A DNA stretch of 64,000 nucleotides from Hyphomonadaceae bacterium UBA7672 (GTDB lineage Bacteria; Pseudomonadota; Alphaproteobacteria; Caulobacterales; Hyphomonadaceae): contig DLHI01000026.1 in assembly GCA_002483135.1 (NCBI GenBank), forward strand, positions 62,001 to 126,000. The letters run 5' to 3'. The translations under genes were made by a program, and so were the position numbers. Shown here piece after piece: positions 27,400-36,800 of the stretch. Within the stretch, counting starts at the first letter, position 1. Every line of letters begins with the position of its first letter. The notes beneath the pieces are model-generated. The model was not told the DNA's origin, made no database searches, and saw nothing but the letters and a program-made list of their open reading frames with translations.

Positions 27400-28377
27400 A
27401 TGAAGATCGAAGGTTCGAAAATCCTGGTGACCGGAGGCGCGGGCCTCATCGGTTCCACCACGATCGACCAGCTGCTCGCCAACGAGAAGCCGGCCGAGAT
27501 CGTGATCCTGGACAACATGTCCCGCGGCTCGACCCGCAATCTCGAGAACGCGCTCAAGGACGAGCGCGTGAAGCTCATCCAGGGCGACATCCGCGACAAG
27601 GACCTTGTCTACAAGGTCACCGAAGGCATGGACGCCGTGATCCACATGGCCGCCATCCGCATCACCGCCTGCGCCGCTGATCCGCGCGAAGCGATGGAAG
27701 TGATGAACGACGGCACGTTCAACGTCGTCGACGCCGCCCACAAGGCCGGCGTCAAGAAGGTGCTCGCCGCCTCCTCCGCCTCGATCCTCGGCCTCGCCGA
27801 CACCTTCCCGACCAAGGAAGACCACCACCCCTACAACAACCGCACCTGGTACGGCGCCTCCAAGATCATGCTTGAGGGCCTGCTGCGGTCCTACAACGAC
27901 ATGTACGGTCTGAACTACGTCGCGATGCGCTACTTCAACGTCTACGGCCCGCGCATGGACGTGGAAGGCAAGTACACCGAAGTGCTCGTCCGTTGGGTCC
28001 AGCGCATCAGCCAGGGCATCCCGCCGCTCGTTCTGGGCGATGGCAAGACGTCGATGGACTTCATCTACATCGAGGATCTGGCCCGCGCCAACGTGCTCGG
28101 CCTCAAGTCGGACGCCACCGACGAAGTCTTCCACATCGCCTCAGGCGTCGAGACCTCGCTGAACGAACTTGCCTACACGACCATGAAAGTCATGGGCGCG
28201 CCGGCCGACATGGTTCCCGAATACGGCCCCGAGCGCAAAGTGAACGCGGTCTCGCGCCGCCTCTCCTCCACCGAGAAGGCCGAGCGCCTGCTGGGCTTCA
28301 AGGCTGAAGTCAGCCTCGAAGAAGGCGTGCGCCGCTTCGTTCAATGGTGGGAAGCCAACAAGGACCGGTTCAACTAA
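27400..28377 (+). CDS. NAD-dependent nucleotide-sugar epimerase/dehydratase
   Basis: A 325-residue extended SDR: ILVTGGAGLIGSTTIDQLL (NAD loop), ILDNMSRGSTRNLENAL, HMAAIRITACAADPREAMEVM, ASSASILG and WYGASKIMLEGL (catalytic Tyr-Lys), RYFNVYGPRMD. The 4-epimerase/4,6-dehydratase relatives act on UDP- or TDP-sugars. The next gene, a second aminotransferase, begins one base after its stop. Substrate not assigned. Confidence 0.9.
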   Translation: MKIEGSKILVTGGAGLIGSTTIDQLLANEKPAEIVILDNMSRGSTRNLENALKDERVKLIQGDIRDKDLVYKVTEGMDAVIHMAAIRITACAADPREAMEVMNDGTFNVVDAAHKAGVKKVLAASSASILGLADTFPTKEDHHPYNNRTWYGASKIMLEGLLRSYNDMYGLNYVAMRYFNVYGPRMDVEGKYTEVLVRWVQRISQGIPPLVLGDGKTSMDFIYIEDLARANVLGLKSDATDEVFHIASGVETSLNELAYTTMKVMGAPADMVPEYGPERKVNAVSRRLSSTEKAERLLGFKAEVSLEEGVRRFVQWWEANKDRFN

Positions 28378-28378
28378 C

Positions 28379-29518
28379 ATGATCCCGATCATCAAACCCG
28401 TCATGGACCAGCGCGAAGCCGATGCGGCCTCGCGCGTCATCCTCTCCGGCTGGATCACGCAGGGCCCGGAAGTCGCCGCGTTCGAAAAAGAATTCGCCGA
28501 GTATGTCGGCGCAGCTCACGCGACCGCCGTCTCCAACTGCACCACGGGTCTCCACCTCGCGCTGCTCGTCGCAGGCGTCGGCCAGGGCGATGAAGTCATC
28601 ACTGTCTCGCATTCCTACATCGCGACGGCCAACTCGGTGCGCTATTGCGGCGCCGAGCCTGTGTTCGTCGATGTCGATCCGGCCACGCACAACATGGACC
28701 CGGCCCTGATCGAAGCTGCGATCACGCCGAAGACGAAAGCCATCCTGCTTGTCCACCAGATGGGCATGCCGGCTGACCTTTCGGCCATCGTCGCGGTCGC
28801 GAAGAAGCACAACCTCAAGGTCGTCGAAGACGCCGCCTGCGCCGTTGGCGCGGAATACGTCTGGGATGGGGAGTGGGAAAAGGTCGGACGCTGCCGCGGC
28901 GACGTGGCCGTGTTCTCCTTCCACCCGCGCAAGATCATGTCGACGGGCGATGGCGGCATGCTGACCACGCCGCACGCCGACTGGAACGCCAAGTTCAAAC
29001 TGCTGCGCCAGCACGGCATGTCGGTTCCCGACACGGTCCGCCACGGCTCCAACCAGGTGATCTTCGAGACGCACCCGGTGCTCGGCTACAACTACCGCAT
29101 GACCGACATCCAGGCCGCCGTCGGCCGCGAACAGCTGCGCCGCCTGCCGGGCATCGTCGCCCGCCGCCGCGAGATCGCCGACAAGTATCGCGCGCTGTTG
29201 AGCAATGCCCAATGGATCGGCCTGCCGCTTGAGCCGCAGGGTGTGAAATCCAACTGGCAATCCTTCGCCGTCCGCCTGCCCGACCATTGCGACCAGAAGG
29301 CCGTGATGCAGGTCATGCTCGACGCAGGCATCGCCACCCGCCGCGGCATCATGTGCTCGCACCGCGAGGACGGCTACAAGGACAGCAAGCATGCCCCGCT
29401 GCCCCACTCGGAAGGCTGCCAGGACCGCACCATCGTCCTGCCGCTCTACCCGCAGATGACAGACGCGGATCTCGAGCTGGTCACCTCGACGCTGAAGAAA
29501 GCCACCGAGCCGAAATAG
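28379..29518 (+). CDS. Second DegT/DnrJ/EryC1/StrS aminotransferase
   Basis: A 379-residue PLP enzyme: MIPIIKPVMDQREADAASRV, SNCTTGLHLALLVAGVGQGDEVI, VVEDAACAVGAEY and FSFHPRKIMSTGDGGML with the Schiff-base Lys. It belongs to the PglE/perosamine-synthase-like branch (4-keto sugar aminotransferases), a different branch from the WbpE-like paralog 1 kb upstream. Together with the preceding epimerase/dehydratase it could build a 4-amino sugar. The gene ends 26 bases before a strong terminator. Confidence 0.92.
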   Translation: MIPIIKPVMDQREADAASRVILSGWITQGPEVAAFEKEFAEYVGAAHATAVSNCTTGLHLALLVAGVGQGDEVITVSHSYIATANSVRYCGAEPVFVDVDPATHNMDPALIEAAITPKTKAILLVHQMGMPADLSAIVAVAKKHNLKVVEDAACAVGAEYVWDGEWEKVGRCRGDVAVFSFHPRKIMSTGDGGMLTTPHADWNAKFKLLRQHGMSVPDTVRHGSNQVIFETHPVLGYNYRMTDIQAAVGREQLRRLPGIVARRREIADKYRALLSNAQWIGLPLEPQGVKSNWQSFAVRLPDHCDQKAVMQVMLDAGIATRRGIMCSHREDGYKDSKHAPLPHSEGCQDRTIVLPLYPQMTDADLELVTSTLKKATEPK

Positions 29519-29544
29519 CGAGCGCTGCGACTGCTGAAAAATCC

Positions 29545-29577
29545 GGCCTGACCGAACCCTCGGTCAGGCCTTTTTTT
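29545..29577. terminator. Strong rho-independent terminator shared by convergent genes
   Basis: Perfect 11-bp stem GGCCTGACCGA/TCGGTCAGGCC with ACCC loop, then seven T on the plus strand. On the minus strand GGATTTTT follows, so it can work both ways. The stop codon of the convergent ketoacyl synthase gene (29564-29566) lies within the right arm. Confidence 0.93.
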
Positions 29578-30685
29578 CAACAAACACCGTGCCGGCCGAA
29601 TAACCGGCTCCGAACGAGCAGATCAGGCCTTTCTCGCCTGGCTTGAAGTCAGCCGAGTGCTTGTGGAACGCGATGATCGATCCGGCCGACGACGTGTTCG
29701 CATACGTATCCAGCACGGTCGGGCTCTCATCCTCGCTTGCTTCGTGACCCAGCACGCGCTCGGCGATCAGGCGGTTCATGCCGGCATTGGCCTGGTGCAG
29801 CCACATGCGCCGCAGCTCGCTCGACTTGATGCCGAGGCGATCCATCTCTTCGTTGATCATCGCCGCCACCATCGGCACGACTTCCTTGAACACTTTCCGG
29901 CCTTCCTGGACGAACAGCTTGTCGGACTTGCCGACGCCATCCGGATCGCCGCGATTGAGGAAGCCGAAATTGTTGCGGATGTTGTTCGAGAACTGCGTCT
30001 TGAGATGCGTGCCGAGGATCGACCAGCCGCCTTTGGTCGCACGGTCTTCCGATTCAACCAGCACAGCCGTCGCCACGTCGCCAAAGATGAAATGGCTGTC
30101 GCGGTCGGTGAAGTTGAGGTGGCCCGAGCAGATCTCCGGGTTCACCATCAGCACCGTCTTGGCATGCCCCGCGCGCACGAAGTCCGCCGCCGTCTGGATG
30201 CCGAACGTGGCGGATGAACAAGCGACGTTCATGTCGAACGCAAAACCCGGCGCGCCCAGCGCTGCCTGCACCTCGATCGCCATCGCGGGATAGGCGCGCT
30301 GCATGTTGGAGGCGGCGCAGATAACCGCGTCGATTTCCTTGCCTTCGCGCCCCGCCTTGGCCAGCGCTTCCTGCGCCGCCTTCACGGCGATCTCGGCCAG
30401 AATCGAAATCTGCTCGTTCGGCCGCTCGGCAATGTTGGGGGTCATGCGCTTGGGGTCGAGGATGCCGTCCTTGTCGACCACGTATCGCGCCTTGATGCCC
30501 GAGGCCTTCTCGATGAACTCGACCGAGGAATGCGGCTTGGGCTGCACCTTACCGGCGGCAATCTCCTGGGCATGCTCGCCATTCCAGCGGTCCGCCCAGG
30601 CATTGAAGCTCGCCACCAGTTCGGCATTGGAAATCGAATGGGGCGGCGTATAGAGCCCCGTGGCGGAAATGACCGGACGCGACAT
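29564..30685 (-). CDS. 3-oxoacyl-ACP synthase III family protein (FabH-like, long form)
   Basis: A 373-residue thiolase-fold enzyme. The Cys-His-Asn triad is visible as C156 in NVACSSATFG, H297 in WLHQANAGMN and N330 in YANTSSAGS. It is about 55 residues longer than E. coli FabH, mainly from an N-terminal insert (about 25-60, NAWADRWNGEHAQEIAAGK). Such long forms start fatty-acid chains or condense two acyl groups in specialised lipid synthesis. Its stop lies in the terminator stem of the convergent amino-sugar operon. An inverted repeat covers its ribosome-binding site. No acyl carrier protein gene adjoins. Confidence 0.9.
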   Translation of the reverse strand: MSRPVISATGLYTPPHSISNAELVASFNAWADRWNGEHAQEIAAGKVQPKPHSSVEFIEKASGIKARYVVDKDGILDPKRMTPNIAERPNEQISILAEIAVKAAQEALAKAGREGKEIDAVICAASNMQRAYPAMAIEVQAALGAPGFAFDMNVACSSATFGIQTAADFVRAGHAKTVLMVNPEICSGHLNFTDRDSHFIFGDVATAVLVESEDRATKGGWSILGTHLKTQFSNNIRNNFGFLNRGDPDGVGKSDKLFVQEGRKVFKEVVPMVAAMINEEMDRLGIKSSELRRMWLHQANAGMNRLIAERVLGHEASEDESPTVLDTYANTSSAGSIIAFHKHSADFKPGEKGLICSFGAGYSAGTVFVEKKA

Positions 30686-30688
30686 GAA

Positions 30689-30714
30689 AAACCTCGTTCT
30701 GAGGCGTGAGGTTT
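30689..30714 (-). promoter_or_regulatory. Inverted repeat over the ribosome-binding site of the KAS III gene
   Basis: AAACCTC (30689-30695) and GAGGTTT (30708-30714) form a 7-bp inverted repeat with a 12-base spacer. On the minus strand the second arm carries GAGG, the likely ribosome-binding site, 6 bases before ATG. It may act as an RNA hairpin or as a protein operator. Confidence 0.45.
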
Positions 30715-30817
30715 AGACCCGTCCTCTGATACCGTCGAGTAGGCAGATGTTCCGTGGCGGCAGCACGGCGCCCCGCAATGGGGCTGCATCGGGAATGAAA
30801 GAAGGGTGGCCGGATCA

Positions 30818-31168
30818 ATGGCGAAGAAATTCCGGTTGAAAGCCGAGGATATCAAGCCGCTCGCCACGGGGCGGGGCGCCTGCTTTGCGACCGACATGAT
30901 CACCGTGAAGGGGAAACCGGTGGGGTTCATGTACCGCGACGCGCCAGACGACCCGCAGGACAGCGGCTGGCGCTTCATGGCCGGCACGGAAGACCAGGAT
31001 TACATGGACGATCCCGACAATCACGGCGTCTATGACGTGAACACGATCGCCAATTACGACCCCAGCATCGTTCCCCTGCTCGACGAGCCTGAAGGCAGCG
31101 TCTTCGAACGTACACCCGGAGCGAAGAATTTCCGGCCTGTGACGGATTGGCAGCCGGGCGAGGACTAA
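30818..31168 (+). CDS. DUF2185 protein
   Basis: A 116-residue protein matching the DUF2185 pattern throughout: GRGACFATDMITVKGKPVGFMYRD, DSGWRFMAGTEDQDYMDDPDN, YDVNTIANYDPSIVPLLDEPEGSVFER. The family is of unknown biochemical function; some members are listed as immunity proteins of polymorphic toxin systems. No toxin gene is next to it, so a stand-alone role is equally likely. GAAGGG lies ahead of ATG 30818. Its stop overlaps the convergent kinase gene by 4 bases. Cytoplasmic and acidic. Confidence 0.88.
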   Translation: MAKKFRLKAEDIKPLATGRGACFATDMITVKGKPVGFMYRDAPDDPQDSGWRFMAGTEDQDYMDDPDNHGVYDVNTIANYDPSIVPLLDEPEGSVFERTPGAKNFRPVTDWQPGED

Positions 31169-32559
31169 CTCTTCGCCGCGCACTCGAGAGCCCCGGCATA
31201 GCCGGGCTGATCGATCATCACGCGCGCAAACACGCTGTCGCGCAGATAGGCGTGCAGATCCGGCCGCTTCAGATCGATCGCGCCAGCACGGATGGCCGCG
31301 CAAAGCCTCGCGCGTTGCTGGCCCAGCGGACCGCCGCCGCCCAGCAACGCGGAAAGCCCCTGCGCCTCCCACGCATGCGCGTCCGGTGCGAGGCTCATCT
31401 CCCGCAACACGATATCCGTCGCATTCGCCGCGACGCGCGCAAGGAACTGGCTACGCCCCTGCCGTCCGCCGGCATCCTCCTTCAGGAAATCACGCACGCC
31501 CGTCAGAATCTCGGTGCTTGTCGGCAGATCACCGCCGCCATCCACAGCCGCCTCGGGCCGCCGCGCCCAGCCGGGGATAAGCATGTTCACGCAATCGATC
31601 TGGCATTCCGAACTGCGCCGGCCGATAACCGGCCGCTCTATGCTCGGCTCGCTGCCATTACGAAACGACTGGCCCATCGACAGCGTGCCAACCGCCCACC
31701 AGAACGAACCAAACACCTCCCAGAAGCGCACGGACTTGCGGTCCACCTTGTGACCGCTGACGGACTCATAGCCCTCGAACAGATCGTCAGGCTCGCCAAA
31801 ACCGCCCACCGCCTTGTCGCTCGCGCCAAACCGCCACGACCGCGTGAGCAGCCAGCCGAGGTCGCGCATCGGGTCGCCAACGTGCGCCAGCTCCCAGTCG
31901 AGTACAGCGACCAGGCCCGAATCATGATCGACGATCAGATTGCCGTTCCTGAAATCGCCATGCACCAGCGTATGCGGGCGCTCGTGCGGAAGATTCTTCA
32001 GCAGCCACATTGCCGTGAAATCGATCATCGGCTGCGGCGCGTTCAGTTCCAGATACGCCGCGTGCGTCTTGCGCACGAGATGCTCGGGCGCGAACGACTC
32101 CAGCGCATCGGCGAGCCCCGCCGCCTTCACATCGACCGCATGCAACCGCGCCAGTATCTGGCCGCACTGCCGCGCCAGCGTGCGTCGCGCGCCCGCAAGC
32201 TCCGGCGACTTCACGATGCGCCCGCCCAGCGTCTCGCCGCTGATCCATTCCATCGCGAAGCCTGCGCCAAGCCCATCCTCGGGCTGCAGCACCAGCACGA
32301 CCTCTGGCCCGGGTACGCCCGCCGCCTTCGCTGCGCTGAACAGCTTCGCCTCGATAACCAGGCCCGGCCCCGCGCCCATGGCCGACCTGCCCTCGCCCGC
32401 CGCCCGCCGCAACGCCAGCATCCGGACGGCGCCGCCGATCACCACGCCCAACCGATACGTCTCCCGGCTCGCCCCCGCCGAAAGCCGGTCGCACGACTCC
32501 AACCGCTCGAAACCGGGCAGGCGACGCAGAACGCTTTCCAGCTTCGCCGTGTCAATCAC
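31165..32559 (-). CDS. Phosphotransferase (APH-type kinase), ACAD10/11- and LvaA-like
   Basis: A 464-residue aminoglycoside-phosphotransferase-fold protein. The nucleotide region begins RLSAGASRETYRLG; the catalytic loop is LVHGDFRNGNLIVDHDSG (Asp and Asn) and the metal-binding Asp is in VAVLDWELAHVGDPMRDLGWL. LDWE-x-AHVGDP-x-DLGW is typical of kinases partnered with acyl-CoA dehydrogenases. The C-terminal 150 residues are helical and extra to the core. It starts at GTG 32559 within a GTGA overlap with the dehydrogenase stop, so translation is coupled. In ACAD11 and Pseudomonas LvaA such kinases phosphorylate the 4-hydroxyl of 4-hydroxyacyl-CoA. Confidence 0.88.
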   Translation of the reverse strand: MIDTAKLESVLRRLPGFERLESCDRLSAGASRETYRLGVVIGGAVRMLALRRAAGEGRSAMGAGPGLVIEAKLFSAAKAAGVPGPEVVLVLQPEDGLGAGFAMEWISGETLGGRIVKSPELAGARRTLARQCGQILARLHAVDVKAAGLADALESFAPEHLVRKTHAAYLELNAPQPMIDFTAMWLLKNLPHERPHTLVHGDFRNGNLIVDHDSGLVAVLDWELAHVGDPMRDLGWLLTRSWRFGASDKAVGGFGEPDDLFEGYESVSGHKVDRKSVRFWEVFGSFWWAVGTLSMGQSFRNGSEPSIERPVIGRRSSECQIDCVNMLIPGWARRPEAAVDGGGDLPTSTEILTGVRDFLKEDAGGRQGRSQFLARVAANATDIVLREMSLAPDAHAWEAQGLSALLGGGGPLGQQRARLCAAIRAGAIDLKRPDLHAYLRDSVFARVMIDQPGYAGALECAAKS

Positions 32560-33839
32560 TCGCTCACACCCTTCGGCGCGCGCTGATCCATGAACCCGAA
32601 CATGTAACCAGCCACGCGGCGCATTTGGATTTCCTCCGCACCTTCCGTGATGCGATAACGGCGATGGTGGCGATAGATGTGTTCGAACGGCTTGTGACGC
32701 GAATAGCCGAGTCCGCCATGCACCTGCATCGCGCGGTCCGCCGCCTCGCAGCACAGGCGGTTCGCCCAGTAATTGCACATCGAGACCTTATCCGACGCCG
32801 CGAAATTCCCCGCCGTGTCCATGATCCACGCCGTCTTGTGGATCAGCGCGCGCACCATCTCGCACTGCGTCTGCAGCTCGACCAGCGGGAACTGGATAGC
32901 CTGGTTGCTCGCCAGCTTCTTGCCGAACGGCGCGCGCACATTGGCATACGCCACCGCCTCATTGATGCAGTACTGCGCCGCCCCAAGCGATGACGCCGCC
33001 TGCCTGATCCGGTTCTCGTTGAAGAAATGCTGCACCACCTGCAGCCCGCGCCCCTCGCCGCCGAACACCGCGCTGTCCGGCACGCGCACGCGCTTCAGCG
33101 TAACATGCGCATGGTCGGAGGGCATGTTGAACGTCCAGAGATACGCCTCGATGGTGAAGCCTGGCGACTTGATCGGCACGAGAAACGCCGTGATGCCGTG
33201 CGCGTCGCCCGCCTTGCCGGATGTGCGCGCCATGATCATGTCGTGGCTGGCCACATGGACGCCCGTGTTCCACGTCTTCTCGCCATCGATGACCCAGTCA
33301 TCGCCATCGCGCACAGCGACGGTTTCCATGTGCGTCGCGTCAGACCCGTGCTTGGGCTCCGTGATGCCGAACGCAAAGCCGCGCTTGCCGGCGGCGAGGT
33401 ATTCCATCCACTCGGCCTTCTGCGCGTCCGTGCCGTAATTCCACATCAGCAGTGCGCCGACGCTGTTGCCGACGATGGAGTGCTCGTTCTGCAGGTCGTT
33501 GTGCAGGCCCAGCCCCTTGGCCGCCAGATGCTCGCGGATCACCGCCATGGCGAGGTTTGATCCGCAGCCCACATCCCGCGCCGACCCGCCCAGCTCTTTC
33601 GCCAGCGCAAAGCGGAAATGCCCCGCCGCATCAGCTTTGCGTCGCGCCTGCCTCAGCAGGTCTTCCCACTCATGCCGCGGCAACCCGCCCTTGTCCCAGT
33701 CCGTGCGCGCATGTTCGCGCCGATGGTCGAAGAAGCGGATATTGTCATCCCGCTCTTCCAGCGGCTTGATCTCTGCTTCGATGAAGCGGTCCAGCTCGGC
33801 GAGATAGTCGACGAGTCCCTTGGGCAGATTGAAATCCAC
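32556..33839 (-). CDS. Acyl-CoA dehydrogenase, ACAD10/11- and LvaC-like
   Basis: A 427-residue FAD enzyme of the long-N-terminus ACAD branch. Landmarks: FAFGITEPKHGSDATHMET (FAD/substrate), WVIDGEKTWNTG, FNENRIRQAASSLGAAQYCINEAVAYANVRAPFGKKLASNQAIQFPL and the C-terminal MQVHGGLGYSRHKPFEHIYRHHRRYRITEGAEEI. It starts at GTG 33839 with GGAGAG upstream. In the ACAD11/LvaC setting the enzyme removes the phosphate from 4-phosphoacyl-CoA rather than doing a simple alpha,beta oxidation. Downstream kinase coupling supports that reading. Confidence 0.9.
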   Translation of the reverse strand: MDFNLPKGLVDYLAELDRFIEAEIKPLEERDDNIRFFDHRREHARTDWDKGGLPRHEWEDLLRQARRKADAAGHFRFALAKELGGSARDVGCGSNLAMAVIREHLAAKGLGLHNDLQNEHSIVGNSVGALLMWNYGTDAQKAEWMEYLAAGKRGFAFGITEPKHGSDATHMETVAVRDGDDWVIDGEKTWNTGVHVASHDMIMARTSGKAGDAHGITAFLVPIKSPGFTIEAYLWTFNMPSDHAHVTLKRVRVPDSAVFGGEGRGLQVVQHFFNENRIRQAASSLGAAQYCINEAVAYANVRAPFGKKLASNQAIQFPLVELQTQCEMVRALIHKTAWIMDTAGNFAASDKVSMCNYWANRLCCEAADRAMQVHGGLGYSRHKPFEHIYRHHRRYRITEGAEEIQMRRVAGYMFGFMDQRAPKGVSE

Positions 33840-33877
33840 GTGTCGCTCTCCGGCGTTTCCTCGCCGGAGAGTGTGGC

Positions 33878-36800
33878 CTACTCGGCAGGAACCGCAACAG
33901 CCCCTGGAGCCGGTTCGGCTTTCCGGTCCTTCGGCGCCAGCAACAGATACATGGGCGGCGTCACGATCCGCGCGATAAGTGTTGAAGTGATCAGACCCCC
34001 GATGATCACCATCGCCAGCGGCGAATAAAGCGGCGAGCGTTCCAGCACCAGCGGCGTCAGACCGCCGATGGCCGTAAGGGAAGTCAGCAGCACGGGCAGG
34101 AAGCGTACCTCGCCCGCCTTCTCGATGGCTTCACGCAACGGTGTTCCGCGCGCGCGCTCCTGGTTCGCGAATTCGACCAGCAGGATCGAGTTCTTGATCT
34201 CGATGCCGATGAGCGCAATGAACCCGATGATCGAGGTGTAGGACAGCGACTCCCCGCCCAGATAGAGCGCGATCAGCCCACCCATGATGCCGAATGGGAT
34301 CACGAACGCCACCACGGCCGCCGTCGCGAACGATCCGAACTCCAGCAGCAACACCGCCATGACGCCGAACATCGCGATCAACAGCGCCGGCCCCATGCCG
34401 CCGAAGCTTTCCGATTGCGCTTCCGCCTCGCCACCCAGGCTGGACGAATAGCCGGCCGGCAGCGGAATCGATTTGAGCGCCTCTTCCATCCGCGCGGCAG
34501 TTTCGCCAGCCAGATAGCCCGGCTCGAGATAGCCCGTGATCGTCACGGTCCGTTCCCGCTCATAGCGGCTGATGCGCGCCGGACCCGAGGAAATGCGCGG
34601 ATCGGCGAACTGCGTCAGCGGCGCCGCCGCCCCATCACCTGTCCAGATATAGAGCGCATCAAGGTCGTTCATGTTCATGTGCTCGGCGCGCGGCGCACGC
34701 ACGACGACCGGATAGGCATCCCCCACCGGATCGCGGAAAGACGCGACACGCGCGCCGCCAATGGCGATGCGCAGCGTCTGGTCGATCGCGCCGGCCGGCA
34801 CGCCGCGCAGCGCGGCTTCTTCCGTGTCGATTGCAAGATCAAGATCGAGCAGCCGCTCGGACAGCGGGTTGGTCACGTTGCGCACGCCATCGACCGAGGC
34901 GATCACGCGCTCGAACTCGGCGGCGATGCCCGACAGCACCTCGATATCCGCCCCCTGGATGCGCACCGCCAGTGGCGCTTCGATGGGCGGACCGTTGAGG
35001 AACCGCTTCACGTTGAAGCGCGCGCCCGGATAGGTCGCGAGTTCTGCGCGCAGATCTTCCAGAACGGCGGTGCCTTCCTTGGCCTCCCAATGATCGAAGC
35101 GCGCATAGATGCCGCCGACATTGCTGGCCTGCTCGCTCGGGATTTCGTTGTAGTAGACCTGCGGATTTCCGCGGCCGGTGTTGGCGAAGCGCCAGGTGAA
35201 TCCTTCTCGCTTGGCCAGCGCCTGGTCGGCGAACATCACCGCCTTGTCGGTTTCCTCGATGGCGACGCCCTGCGGCAGCTCGACCTCGACCATGAAATAG
35301 GGACTGTCATTTTCGGGGAACAGGCTGAAGCCCAGCTTGGGCACCAGCGTCAGCGAAGCTGCAAAAAGGGCAAGACCTGCGATCACGGTCAGGCGGGGGG
35401 CCGCGAGGGCCACCTTGAGGATCGGGCGATAGACGGCGTGGATCGCGCCCATCACCACATCGAGGAACACGTTCTTGTGGTGCTTCTTCGGCAGCATGCG
35501 ACTGGCGAGGAAGGGGATGATCGTCAGGGCCACGAACAGCGACGCCGCAATCGTGCAGACAACCGCCATCGGCAGCGACCGCGTAAAGTCACCCGCCGCT
35601 TCAGGAAGATTCAGCAGCGGCAGGAAGGCCAGCAGCAGCGTCGCCGTACATCCCAGAACGGCGATGTTGATCTCGTCGACCCCGGCGATCGCCGCATCCC
35701 GTGGACTGAGACCGTTGCGCTTGTGCCGCGCGATGTTTTCCGTGACCACGATGGAGTCATCCACCAGCAGGCCAAGCGCGATGACGAAACCCGCGATCGA
35801 CAACTGATTCAGCGAATAGCCCATCAGATCGAGCGCAATCACACCGATCGCGAACGACGCGGGGATCGACACCATCACCACCAGCGAAGCGCGCAGGCCA
35901 AGCGGCAGCAGGGTGAGCAGCACAAGGCCGATGGCGATCATGAAATCGCGGCCCAGCGTCGAAAGGCGCTTGGACACGGTCTGCGACTGGTCGAAGCCAC
36001 GCTCCAGCTTGATCTCGGGCGGCAGGCGCGCCTCGAACTTGTCCACCTGGTAGCGGACATTATCCATCACGTTGAAAATCGTGGCCCCGAGCTTGGCCCG
36101 CGCCGTCACGAAGAGCGAGCGCTGGCCATTGAACCGCGTGCGCACGGCCTGCTCGTCATTCGTCCATTCGACAGTCGCGACATCGCCCACCGTCAGCGCG
36201 CCCGTGCGTTCCGAACGCAGCGTCACATTGCGGATTTCATCGAGGCTGTCGAACGGCCCGGTTGCCTCCACGTTGAAGCGGCGTCCGCTGCTTTCGACCG
36301 AGCCGATGGGAATGTCGGCGCCCTCGCGCTGCAGCGCCTCGGTCAACGATGTGAGGGGAATGCGATAGGCGGCCAGCTTGTCGAGGTCCGGGGTCACACG
36401 CACTTCGCTGGGCGGCACGCCCCAGATTTCGGACTGCTGCACGCCGTCGGCGCGCTCGATCGCATCGCGCAACTCGCGCGCATAGGCTTCCATCCGGCGG
36501 TAAGAGGCGGTCTCGCTTACCAGCGCCATCTGCACGATATTGGTCTGGGCCGGGTTCTGACGGTTGGCGCGCAGCAGCGTGATGCCATCCGGAAGGCTGG
36601 CGCGGATCACGTTCAGTTCGCGCACCACCTCGTCGTATTTCTTCTCGGGGTCCGAGCCGTAGATGAAGCTGACGCCAATCGAGGCCAGCCCCGCCTGGCT
36701 GGTCGACTGGATCTCGTCCACGTCTTCAAGACCGTTGAGCGCCGTCTCGATGGGAATAGCGACCACGCGCTCCATCTGCTCGGCGTCGGCGCCGGGCAGG

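Noticed and set aside
30818..31168. DUF2185 gene as part of a toxin-immunity locus
   Set aside because: No toxin, secretion or repeat gene is adjacent; calling it an immunity gene would go beyond the evidence.
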